64,000 nt of DNA from Diphasiastrum complanatum (Eukaryota > Streptophyta > Lycopodiopsida > Lycopodiales > Lycopodiaceae). Of the stretch, positions 22,010 to 32,456 are shown in pieces (within the stretch, counting starts at the first letter, position 1; each line of letters begins with the position of its first letter). The notes under the pieces are model-generated. The model was not told the origin of the DNA. It saw only the letters and a list, made by a program, of their open reading frames with translations, and did not search any database. Made by a program: the position numbers and the translations under genes. The DNA is taken from contig CM055101.1 in the NCBI GenBank assembly GCA_029204225.1, positions 34,231,683 to 34,295,682 of the forward strand, read 5' to 3'.

Positions 22010-22714
22010 CTACATCCTAGTTGGGCCATCGTAAACCTCTTTTGATTTTGGCACGTGTTCATCAAGTTCACGATGTGCTTTAGGTAACATGATAACCACA
22101 TCATCCAATGTATAACGTTTAAAATGCTCGGGCATATTATGTTGGACTATATCTGTTTGTTCCTTTTCGAAAGGACTTGTCTTGGATTTTCGCTTAGCCT
22201 TCTTAGCAGGAATTAATCGTGGAGGTAATGACTTCCGAGATGATGATGTCTTGCTAGAATTCTGACTTGTAAAATCATCCTCAACTTTTTCTTTGCCTTT
22301 ATCCAATAAGGGTGGCACATTATTTGAATCAATCTTTTGAGGAGGATTTTCCCATTTCAGGACCGTATTATAATGTTGCTTAGCTTTTTTCTGCGTCATC
22401 GATCCTGTGATCCTACCTTCCTTCAATATAACTGCTTTAGGCAGTTTTATTGTTGGTTCATCATGAACATTACGTACTCCAAATCTGGTCGGATCCATAT
22501 GATTGAGAATCTGCTCATCCGTAAGTTCTGCGTTGTCATCATAAGTCAAGACATGACTCACAGGTATGAGATCATCTTCAATCGGATCTGGTATAGGTTC
22601 CGTTGATATCCAAGCTACATTCAACACATTCAGTGAAAACGTGATTGGTGTATCCAAAGCTTGATCTAATAAGAAAATCTTGCTCAAATCTAATTGATTA
22701 TCTTGTTGACACAT
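22010..22714 (-). pseudogene. Gypsy polyprotein linker between protease and RT
   Basis: A 234-aa open stretch in frame order between protease and RT. It has acidic and Lys-rich low-complexity segments (KKAKRKSKTSPFEKEQTD) and contains SHVLTYDDNAELTDEQILNH and YTLDDVVIMLPKAHRELDEH. No enzyme motif is visible. Such variable linkers are normal in Tat-like pol. A stop separates it from the protease ORF at about 22720 and from RT at 22007. Confidence 0.6.
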
Positions 22715-22726
22715 ATATCCTGTTGT

Positions 22727-23245
22727 TCAATCAATCATTGCAAGAGCTTCATTCCAGTTGACAATATCCGTTTGAAAATCGTAATGAACCGCCAAATTTT
22801 TCTCTGGATGGTCACAAGTATGATCCATTGTTGATGAATTGTCATCTTCTTTTTGAATCACTAGTTTGATAGTCCAAGTTGTAGGATCAACTTTAACTGC
22901 ATGTTCACGATTTTGAAAAGTGATTTTTTCGGTACCCCAGTTATGAATTACTTGTGCAACTCGTAACCATGGACGTTCCAATAAAACTCGGTAGACATTT
23001 GGCGCTTCTGGTAAGTCCATTACTACGAAAGTAATGACGAACTGTACTCCCGCAATTCTGACAAGTATATCTTCAACCATTTCTCGCGGAAGAACTGTCA
23101 TTTGATCAACTAGCTTAATGGCAAAAGTAGTAGGCTTGATCTTTGTAAGGCCCCATTTTGCACATAGCTTTGTAGAAATCAGGCTAACTCCTGAACTGCC
23201 ATCTATCACAACTGCTTCTTTAGGAAATTGTCTATGCTGTATTGG
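22727..23245 (-). pseudogene. Gypsy aspartic protease
   Basis: AVVIDGSSGVSLIS gives the retropepsin active-site region; the usual order in this lineage is a D-(S/T/G)-G-S motif, here read as DGSSG. It is followed by LVDQMTVLPREMVEDILVRI and YRVLLERPWLRVAQVIHNWG, the conserved C-terminal protease segment of plant gypsy elements (LGRPWL usual, here LERPWL). The frame breaks upstream of 23245, so it is no longer continuous with gag. Confidence 0.75.
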
Positions 23246-23943
23246 CAGAGTGATATTTTTTTGTTCACTTTCCCAAGCGGCTCCAACATGGAGTACTTTG
23301 TTAGATTCTTCAAATCTAGCACAAAAAAGTGGCTCCTGATGGACTTTTGGTTCTTCTTGAGCTAACTTTTGCGCTGACTTCTTTTGCTTTTGGCACCAAG
23401 AGTCAGGAATGCTCCCAATGAAATATTGATCTTACTAGACAAAATATTTATGAGCAATTCTGTTTGTGGCGCTTCCGGTTCAGTCATCTTGAAGGGTTCT
23501 TCATGATGATGCAACTAATCATTCATATCTATACGTAAATTTCTTGGTGGCTGCAATGGTGAAGAACGAACTTCTATTGTTGCTTTAGCAGCTTCAAGCT
23601 CCTCTTCTTCTTGCAGATGTTTAATCCACTGCCTCATATCCTGATATCTTCATTTTTTCGCATGAGGATTTGGATAGACTCCCGACCAATCTGTACATTC
23701 AGTTTCATCTTGATTATAGTACCAATCTTGTGCTGCACCTGTTAAGGCCATAGGAAACAGCTTAAGTTTATCTTGAGAATAAACCTCGCCATAGACTTCA
23801 CATGATTCAGCACAGATATGGAGAAATCTAACTGGATTTGTTAATCCGTTATATTTAAGTAGATCCAAACGGGGTGATTTTCTAATAATAATTGGATTGA
23901 CTTCCTAAGGAGCACCTCTAGGAGCGGCTCCAGGGGCAGCCAT
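23246..23943 (-). pseudogene. Gypsy gag, degraded
   Basis: Starts at about 23943 with MAAPGAAPRGAP and a stop, then NPIIIRKSPRLDLLKYNGLT. The open part 23868-23650 contains LTNPVRFLHICAESCEVYG, DKLKLFPMALTGAAQDWYYN and the WSG, the Retrotrans_gag capsid pattern (…L.gaA..Wy). Between 23649 and 23246 the text is frame-shifted and has KKNQ/KSKRS-type basic stretches but no clear zinc knuckle. Confidence 0.65.
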
Positions 23944-25158
23944 CTTTATAAAGTTAGATCAAGCAGACAATGAGATTGGATCTAGATTTTTCAATCAACC
24001 ACTATCTCAGATAAGATCTACTAGATATATTCCACTTTCCAAAAATCTGATTTCTATATTGTAAAAAAGATTTCGAAATTCAATCAATCGATACTTCTCA
24101 AAAATGAAAAATTTCTCAGAATCCAAATAAGAATATATCAGATTTGATCCAAATTTTGATAGAGACTTGATATGGAAAATTCGAACCTAAAAATAGAGCT
24201 GGCGAAGGTTCAGTAGGCGAAGATTGGCTCGACGAAGGTTCATCAGTGCTATTTTGAGAAAAAAAAAACTCTCTGATCAACTTTTCTGACAATTTCTCGA
24301 GTGATAAGCTTCACCGACCTCTCAAATGAAAGATCTGACACAGATAAAACTATTGAAAACTGGACAAAGGTTTCTAACACAAGAAAATACAATTTCTATA
24401 GTTTGGCGAGGGTAAAAATCAATATTTTCTATGATCTGGACAAGAAGAATCTTCGCCGAACTCAAAAATAGTATTTTACTATAAATAGAATGTTTTGAAA
24501 ACTCGGTAAAGGTTTTGGCGAAGGATCAAACGTAATACTGGTATTTTTGCAAAAAAGTGACTTTTTTGACAAAAATATGGCAATATGACAATTGATCCTC
24601 TGTAAACTCTTCTATTTTTGGTAATATTCTTCGTCAAACTGGCAGTAGATAGATCTGAATTACACCTATGCACAGTGAATCGGGTGAAGGTTTTTCTTCT
24701 ATATTTTTAGGGTTTTGGTGATTTTTTGGTATTTTTTGACGGTTTTTCTGATGTTTCTGGAAATCTGTCGGGAATTAATCTTTTCCCTTCAAACTGAAGG
24801 TTCTGTGATCAAAACCGAAGGTGTCTGCAACTCAGCGAAGGTTTCTTGAAAGAGGGTAAAAAGTATCAGCTCTGATGACGATTTTTGTCTCTTTTTGACC
24901 AAAATCTGGCAATTTGACCGATTTTTGTTGTTTATTATGATATCTCAGATCCAAATGGATCTTAAGATTGATGATCTGAATAGCTTTCTCTGTTTAACAA
25001 TCAGATTAGATTTCAAACAAGTAAATCTACTCAAATCAAGCAAAATCACTCCCAAACTAACCCTAAATGCATATCTAACACTATTCATGCCACGACAAGA
25101 TGCCTAATGCAAGCTAACCATCCAACAAACATGCTGCAAACTAAAAAATTGGCATAGC
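23944..25158 (-). other. AT-rich leader of gypsy element
   Basis: 1.2 kb between primer site and gag without a sense ORF. It contains at least seven scattered copies or near-copies of GCGAAGGTT (plus-strand reading, for example about 24190, 24208, 24230, 24512, 24835), separated by TTTTT/AAAAA runs. The same word recurs near 30735-30930, outside the element. Confidence 0.6.
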
Positions 25159-25180
25159 TCCCTCGCAACGACGCCAAAAA
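25159..25180 (-). other. Primer-binding site of gypsy element
   Basis: On the minus strand the LTR end …CCCACTACA is followed by TTTTTGGCGTCGTTGCGAGG. This resembles TGGCGCCGTTGCCGGGG, a primer site used by plant Tat-type gypsy elements; the differences are expected C-to-T type changes. tRNA identity is not verified. Confidence 0.65.
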
Positions 25181-25903
25181 TGTAGTGGGCTTCTTTCCTT
25201 GCCTAACCTGAATCCAAGATCTAGTCAATCTAGCATCAAAGAGACGAAGTTAGTTGTCATGCGTAGGTTCGTTCCCATGAGAGCGATAGTATAGTTCAGA
25301 TTTCAACATGAATGGAGGATTCACATCTATTTCTAACATCCACATCTATTAACACTACATTCATTAACACTACGCATCCACAACGAAGATAGCTTACTCT
25401 TTCTCTCTCATAAAAAGTACAATAACACACAATCTCAATAACAATCAGATCCAACAATTAGCCAAAACCAAAGAAAGCATGAGAGATGGAGGAAAAGTGA
25501 TAGAGAGTAAGGACATTCATCAATCCATTTATGAAGAGAACCAATTTGCTTTATTGAAATGAGGAGATGTACATGTGTAGAAACTCGAGTTGGTCTTTTT
25601 TTTATAGTAGAGAGGACCCTGGCCTCTGAATCCTATTGGTCCATTTCTGCCTCTCTAATTATTCAAATTTAAAAAAGAGCGGGAACCATCCAAATTGGAG
25701 GGAAACCCAACTTTATTCACTAGCTTGACATTTAGGCCCTGCGACATTAAAAGTCCCGCAAAAAGGCCTAAAGTCCTTTTATTGACTTTCTGATTAATCA
25801 AATCTCTATGTGATCATCGGATTGGACTTACACACGCAGGGTGCCAGATCCCTCTCACTTATTAACTAGGGTTAGGATTTCCTTGGGATTCGTAAACCCT
25901 CCA
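25181..25903 (-). repeat. 5' LTR of gypsy element
   Basis: 723 bp, partner of 17769-18492, TG…CA on the plus strand. A TATA-like TTTTTTTATAGTAGAG region lies at about 25598-25615, in line with TTTTTATAGTAGAG in the other LTR. Confidence 0.85.
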
Positions 25904-27985
25904 AGAGTCATCGAGAAGAACACAAAGGTAACATACATACTACTTCGACCAGTATTCTAGAAATTTCAGAATGACCTAGCCACTTTCCTACATCCTTTGT
26001 TTAGTACCGAACTCCAATGGAGATTAGACTATCTCTTTTTGTCGAAATTTTTTGATAAATTATACCAAAGAACATTAGGAAAGTCCCTGGACTTATTCCA
26101 ATTTCTTTCATTTTTTAGCTAAATTATCAATTTGCCTGAAAGGTATATTAGCCCTAACAATTGTACAAAACCATTTCAATGTTCGAGCTAAGTATGTACA
26201 TATAGTTACTGAATGTTTATCCATGTATATTCTAGAATTGTTGTTTGTTGCTCTTTGGTGCTTTTGATAGTTTTGGTGATTTTTATACGTTTCTTCAATT
26301 TGTTGTTTGCAACATTTGGGTCCTTTTCAATCCACTAGCATTTAAACACAATTTCCTTTTGAATGGGTAATTTTTTCAGCTAAGGAAAAATATTTGGAAT
26401 ATTTCCTAAGATATGTCATAGTCGGTAAACATAGACATATGATCAAGTATTGTTTTGACAGATACTTGCAGAGTTAACAAATCTTTGTATAGAAGATTTA
26501 TGGATTAACTTTATAAATGATTTGGGTAAGGATCTAAATGTGGTGTCATACTAGTATAATTGAATTCTTCACCTAGACATTTGAGATTTATGAATCATTG
26601 TCAATTAACTTGAGTATTTGATTACTCCAGGAGAAAGTTGATTTGTAAAATGATTAGTGTGATGTGGATTCACCAAAAACTGATGGTTTTGATTTATATT
26701 GCTTGTAAGACGCATGATTAGTGAATTATTTGGATTCATCAGTTAAATTATGTGCATTGAATATACAATATTCTTGGGATAGAGTATTCCTTAGATAAGG
26801 AATGAACTCAGCTCAATAGGATAATGAATCATAATGAATCTGAGAATAATAACTAAATTGATATTCAGCAGGACTTTGGGTATCTAGATTTGATTCTAGA
26901 TTGTAATCTAAAATTTTTGTACTTGAAGATGATTGCCATTTTGGTATGCGTTCAGTCTTTAATTACCAGTGGTTAATAGACCTTGAATCTTGCACTTCAG
27001 TTAAAGAATCCTGTTTGAAGAATATTTCTAAATCCAGTCTTTTCTTAGTGGAAAGATTTTGGAATGATTGACGAATCATATGAATCTAAATATTTATGGT
27101 TGACGAATCATAAATAGATACTTAATTATTGTCAAAGGATTTAAAGGAATGGTGATGATTTTTAAGTGTGATGATTAATTCTTGATCTATTATTTGAGTA
27201 AGAATTCAGATCAGCGTTTGAATCGCTCTACTCCAATATCTTATTGAGAGCCTATGGATCACACAGATATTCTCACAAGATAAGTTATCTTATTTGTGGA
27301 GAATTTAATTAGTCTAGTGGATGCTATTCTATTACAGTTTATGGTCTGCAGATGCTTGAGTACAGTTCTTCATTTTATTGGATCTCCAGTTATCATAGGA
27401 GACAGACAAGTCTATAAGATGAATGAATGCTATTTTCTTGTATTTGGTGCTAGAAATAGGAGTATTTAACTCAAGAGAGTATCTGGGATATTTAGAGTTG
27501 AGTTTTAATCATTCTATATCTTAATGCTTCTCCTAAATATTCTAGTTGAATGAATTATCATATCTTAGATTTGGATTCTAAGGATAGTTGTACTTGGAAG
27601 TTTTTTTTATGAATTATCTACTAGAGTTTGTGGAGAATTTCAGACTGTAATTATTATTATTTTCTTTAATTTTAAATCTCCTAAGTTAGTGAATATTTCA
27701 CTCAGTGGTTCACGTAAGCGTTTTACATGAAGATGATGCTACTAAATTGTGTTGAGTGTAATTTTGTTGAGAAAATATCTCTCTGAATGTATTTTTCCAA
27801 ACCAGAGTTTGTACTCCAGAACATAGATTAACGGTTGAAAACAATTTTTTTCTGGATACTTGTTTGATATGAAAGTCAGATTAAGGATGATAATTTTCTC
27901 GGTTAATATTGAAAATTAAAGGAACTATAATTCTTTCCTGTTTTGAGGAGCTTCTAAGGAAAGAAGCAGTTTAAGGAAGAAAGAA
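25904..27985. other. AT-rich intergenic sequence, nothing recognised
   Basis: 2.1 kb with no ORF above 60 codons and no clear repeat structure. The first 100 bp could continue whatever sequence the gypsy element interrupted, but the match to 17151-17768 cannot be shown by eye. Confidence 0.4.
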
Positions 27986-28319
27986 TGTCATGGCCATATT
28001 AGGTTAAGGGCCTGGAATTGTCCTAATATGGTAGATCGGCCCTCCAGTATTCGAGATTGTTAGTCACGCCATGATTTAATTCCATGTCAAGATCAGTTTG
28101 TGACTAATAACCTTGAGAGGACCCAGACACTCTAATTGAGACATATTGCATGTTTGTGTGACGGATATAGACAGGAGGACTACATGAAGAGATGTAACCT
28201 ATTTATAGTTGACCTGCATGGGGGTTGCATGGTTTCATGCACATGACTCTACTCTCTATATAATGAGATAGAGATTCTCCCGTCGGCGTGCGAGATTTAC
28301 AGTGAACAAACACATGAGG
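27986..28319 (+). repeat. Possible LTR remnant with hairpin and TATA box
   Basis: A perfect 10-bp inverted repeat, CCATATTAGG (27994-28003) and CCTAATATGG (28022-28031), lies at the left. A TATA-like CTCTATATAATGAGATAGAG follows at about 28253-28272, and gypsy gag text starts about 50 bp later. The arrangement suggests a decayed LTR, but no second copy or primer site was found. Confidence 0.3.
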
Positions 28320-28429
28320 TGAAATTGAAGTTGTTCCCCATGTCATTAGTAGCAACACAAGATTGATTTTTCAACCAATCAGGAAAGCCAAATGAGAAGA
28401 AGTTAAAGCGGCCTTCATCACCTGCTTTA

Positions 28430-29420
28430 AACCAAGGAACTTCTTAGAAGACCCATTTCTCCTATTGAGCAAGATCAAGATGGGTAAACGAGAAAGGGTT
28501 TAGGACTGCATTGAATGGTGGATCAAGCATCTATGATCCGAGTGCAACACAGCCCTGACTCCCAATCATGCGGTGATCATGTGGTTCTTAGCTGGATTAC
28601 ACAAGTATTATGAGAGAACTTAAATGATGGGAAATGATGCTACGTTGTAGGAAGCCATGGAAGATGAAGGATCATATGATAATTCGAGCCACATTTATTC
28701 ACCAATCCATCATCCAACTCCCTCGGTTGCATCAACCTCCAACGCTTCCAATATGTCGAATGATCTGTTGATGGAACAAATCACTAAACTTCACAAACAG
28801 CAGATGGAAGAACTTACAACCCAGTTTGATTAGAAATTGAAGGCTTTGCAGAGTGTTGTCACGACGTCATCCACAATGCCAAATCAGAGTCAGTCATAGT
28901 ACCCATGAAGAGAAAACGTATGGTGTTCAGTTTGTACCCAGAACCATACCGACAATTAGTGTCTAGTGTTTGAAGCAAAATCTCAAACTAACACATCGGT
29001 ATTGCCATTTATGTAATGCATAATAAGATGAAATTGTGTTATGTCAATTTAACCCCAGGATCATCCAACAAAAGAGGGCACAATTCTAGACCATTTATCC
29101 TTATCATCAGGGGTCACCTAATGTGGCACCGCAGGTTGGAGCACCACTAAATCCACAACACATGGCATTACCAGCACCATCGGGGCCAAGCAACAATCAA
29201 GTGGCCCAAGTGAACCTGACAGCAGCAGAGCACGACGTTCTACCTCAACCTGAGCAGTAGCAGTGGTATTGGCTTGATGAGCCATTTGTTGATCTGGCCA
29301 TCAATGAGTACAATCTACGACTGCTACAGATGTGAAAAAGGACACAGAATTGTGGAATGTCCCCACAAGGGGATGTATACACCCTTTTGTTGAGAGTGCA
29401 GTTATGGGCACTGCTACAAA
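28430..29420 (+). pseudogene. Gypsy gag, heavily decayed
   Basis: Translation in one frame gives KMGKRERV-stop-DCIEWW, then LTPNHAVIMWFLAGLHKYYE, like the capsid C-terminal part of Retrotrans_gag. A Ser/Asn-rich linker and a helix with LMEQITKLHKQQMEEL follow. Near 29310-29410 come two zinc-knuckle copies, CYRCEKGHRIVEC (CX2CX3HX4C) and a second with GHCYKNC, whose first half is hit by a stop. Many stops; no protease or RT is seen downstream. Confidence 0.5.
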
Positions 29421-31101
29421 AATTGCTTATCGGTTTTTCAGGAGTAAAAAAAAAAATAAGGCTCAAAACAACTCTGCTTAAGTCAAAAATTTCCCTCGTG
29501 ATAGTACTGAGATTAGAAATAGTTCGGACACATGAATGTAACCATCTCTTTGAGGGAGGGACGTAGCTCTACAAGCTAAATGTCAATTAGAGCTTGAAAA
29601 TTTAGCTCTACAACTCTCTGTTTGTAAAATCTCTGTCTCACAAATCAAGCAATTTCTAAAATATGTGAAAAAAAGCCTTTTTGACGAATCTTAGAGCAGT
29701 CAGTAAATATTAGCATTGATGAACTAAGGATTTAGCTTATTATGGACATTAGTTGCATTGTTATGGACATTGTTGCATTGAGAACCCATATATATAGTCC
29801 TAAAACTTCATCTTAAAAAGTTTTGGTATTTTTTATATGCATCAAAATCTTAAAAAAATTGGGTCATCGTAAATGTATTTTTACACAAAAACACATTGTT
29901 TTTTTTAATATTGATTTATTCAACTTTTAGAGGGAATCTTCTTAGGGGAGACCTTTCGCATTATCCATTCAATAGAAAATTGTGTTTTTAGCTGTTTGGT
30001 GCTTTTTAATATTGTGGAACTTTTGGGTATTGAATGTTTGTGTTGGTACTACTGGAACTTATCGTGTAACAATTTTGATACAACAGACTACCAAAATAGG
30101 TGCTTTAATACCTCGTGTCTCATTTTCATTCTAAAATCATCCAAATTGGTCTACTGAGATTTGTAGTGTGTACCAGCATTTGGTTCTATTTTTTTAAATT
30201 TCATCATATTTGCAGTTTGCACACCCCGATTCGGTCTTTTTAGTACTGCTTTAGTGTTGTTACACCAATTGATAGTATTACTCCAGTAGTCGGGTACTAA
30301 TTTTACAAATTTTGTACTATTTTGGTACTATTTTTGTGTTGGTGAAACTCTTGAATACAAGAGAATGGTACTACAATAACTTATCGTGTACTAATTCTGT
30401 TCCTCCTTACTAGCCCTCACTTCGGCACTGCACGTTGATATGGTGGAGCTATGAAAAATCCATAACTTCCTATAGGGGGTGTGCTCCATTATTACAAACC
30501 CATGCCCTTCCTTAACAAATTACGATGGCAAATGATGGAGGGTATCAACACAAAGATTTACCAATCCCGACATCAACAATCTCGCCTCCAAGAAGCGCAA
30601 AAGATCCAGGAGGAAAAAGCTTCGATTGGTGTGGGATAATTCACTGATTCTTGTTCTGATTGGCCTGAAATCTTCATTGTAGATGGATCTGAGGCAATCT
30701 ACCTACTGATTATATTTGCGAAAATTACTCAGGCGAGGGTTGGCCTTGAGTGGCGAAGGTTAGTTGCAACAAAAAACTCAAATTATGGGTTCTGCGAAGG
30801 TTTTGGTTGGAATTAGCTCTTTCTAGATTTTGGAACTCTTGTAGAGCCTCTTTAATTGCTTGGGAACTCTCGTAGACTCGTTTGTAAGCTTGTCTCAGAG
30901 AGATCAAGCTTCAGCAGGAGTGGCGACGGTTGCTAAGCAGTTTTTTAATTTTTTTGGAGTGTTGTTTTTATTTTTATTTTTGTATTTTTCACTTTTTTGT
31001 AATTCTGTTGAGAAGTAATTCTCGCAGGTGTGTCCTCATGTTGCTGTCACTCTCGTGCGAAAGTTAGTTTCCAGTGGTTTGTGACAATCCATAGAAATAA
31101 G

Positions 31102-31103
<2 letters not shown>
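29421..31103. other. Non-coding AT-rich sequence
   Basis: No convincing gene. Around 30737-30930 the word GCGAAGGTT or GCGACGGTT occurs four to five times, as in the leader of the gypsy element at 23944-25158. This part is likely a fragment of a related leader. Confidence 0.4.

Positions 31104-31156
<53 letters not shown>
31104..31156. repeat. (GA)n microsatellite
   Basis: About 53 bp of uninterrupted AG dinucleotide. It is followed by roughly 85 bp that recur after the next GA tract. Open frames through it only encode Arg-Glu or Leu-Ser repeats. Confidence 0.95.
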
Positions 31157-31159
<3 letters not shown>

Positions 31160-31242
31160 TCAGTATGATTTCAGCCATGATTCGATATGGTTCAATATGA
31201 TTCATTATGGTTCCTTGTGATTTCAATTCGGTTTGTTGTGAT

Positions 31243-31244
<2 letters not shown>

Positions 31245-31328
<84 letters not shown>
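31245..31328. repeat. (GA)n microsatellite, second tract
   Basis: About 84 bp of AG dinucleotide. The sequence before it (31160-31244: TCTTCAGTATGATTTCAGCC … TTGTTGTGATCTGA) and after it (31340-31435: TCTTCAGAACGGTTTCAGCC … TTGGTTGTGATCT) are imperfect copies, so tract and flank form a tandem compound unit. Confidence 0.9.
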
Positions 31329-31330
<2 letters not shown>

Positions 31331-31775
31331 ATGTGTCATACATCTTCAGAACGGTTTCAGCCATGATTCAATATGGTTCAGTAAGATTTACTATGGTTCC
31401 TTATGGTTTCATTTCGGTTGGTTGTGATCTCAAATGGATAGAGAGGGACGGAGGGAGGAAGCACAATCCATTTCACTGATGTTGATATTCCCAAATGTTG
31501 ATAACTTCATTGTAGACCTCCATCAATGAATCAGTTAATCAACGCTTAGAAATCAATGATTTAGTGAACCATGAACATCTAGTATTTAACAAAATCTTAC
31601 TACTACAATGCATAAAAAAAAAATTGAAAAAATTATATTGGAATTCCCCACAAAAAATGCAGCCATCTGACACCCATATTGGCAAAAAAAAATAAAAATA
31701 GCATTTTGGGGGGACGTGCTAAACAAAATCCTGGAAAGTTTTCCGGGACGCGTTTCGGAACGCCCCATGCAACTA

Positions 31776-31777
<2 letters not shown>

Positions 31778-31817
<40 letters not shown>
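31778..31817. repeat. (TA)n microsatellite
   Basis: About 40 bp of TA dinucleotide next to a GC-rich segment (GGGACGCGTTTCGGAACG) that stands out from the AT-rich surroundings. Confidence 0.9.
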
Positions 31818-31820
<3 letters not shown>

Positions 31821-32456
31821 GCAATTTGGTGCTAGCACGCCGGTGTGCTATCCAAATCAGCTATAAAAACAATTTAATTTCTAAAACAAATGTTTTTTAA
31901 ATTTGATATTTTTTTTAAGATTATACTACATGAACATGTTTCTATAATTCAAATGAACCTATATTCAAAAGATAGCAAATTGTATTTTGATGAACCTATT
32001 TAAAACTTGATGGCTAAGATTTTCACCAACAAGTTTTGTTATCATCGAGTGTTTATTCTCTGTTCTTGTGTGCTTGTGTATTTCTACTATATGGTCAATA
32101 GTGTGTCCATGTATGACATGCATTGAGTTATCATTTTCCTACAAAAATGAAGCAAGAGAAAAAGCTTTTAAATGAAAATATGTTTTTGAAATAAATCTAT
32201 CTCTGTCAAAAATTGTGTACACACTTATCCGTATTGCTAAATTCACTATAGGCTCATCGATAAAGCAATTATAGAGGTAAGTGCTCCCATTTTCTCTGCA
32301 TCATAGGAATCCTGATTCTCTTCGAAAAGGGAAAAGTAGATAAAAAGTTAGGGTGCACTCACTATCTCAAAAATGATGAAGCCCTCTCTTATTGTGCAGA
32401 CTTCTGGCCGCATATTGTATTTACCCTCTAAATATCAGGTAAAAGGAGGACGACCC
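31818..32456 (-). other. 3' flank of the LRR gene
   Basis: Downstream of the LRR stop codon on the minus strand. It presumably holds the 3' UTR and poly(A) site, but no strong AATAAA stands out; AATAAG occurs about 60 bp after the stop. No other feature is seen. Confidence 0.35.

Larger units (their letters stand above)
17769..25903 (-). mobile_element. Ty3/gypsy element, Tat/Retand-like, internally deleted
   Basis: 8.1 kb with two LTRs (17769-18492 and 25181-25903) more than about 90% identical by eye. On the minus strand the order is 5' LTR, primer site, long leader, gag, protease, linker, N-terminal RT, extra ORF region, PPT, 3' LTR. Most of RT, all of RNase H and integrase are missing, joined near 21650. 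The extra ORF between pol and 3' LTR and the primer site near TGGCGTCGTTGCGAGGG suggest the Tat/Ogre/Retand lineage; that placement is from family knowledge and unverified. No matching target-site duplication is visible (ATCAT left, AGAGT right). Confidence 0.8.

Noticed and set aside
17764-25908. Target-site duplication of the gypsy element
   Set aside because: Flanks ATCAT and AGAGT do not match, even when the boundary is shifted by one or two bases.
31047-31479. ORFs encoding Leu-Ser or Arg-Glu repeats
   Set aside because: Pure translation of GA/CT microsatellites.
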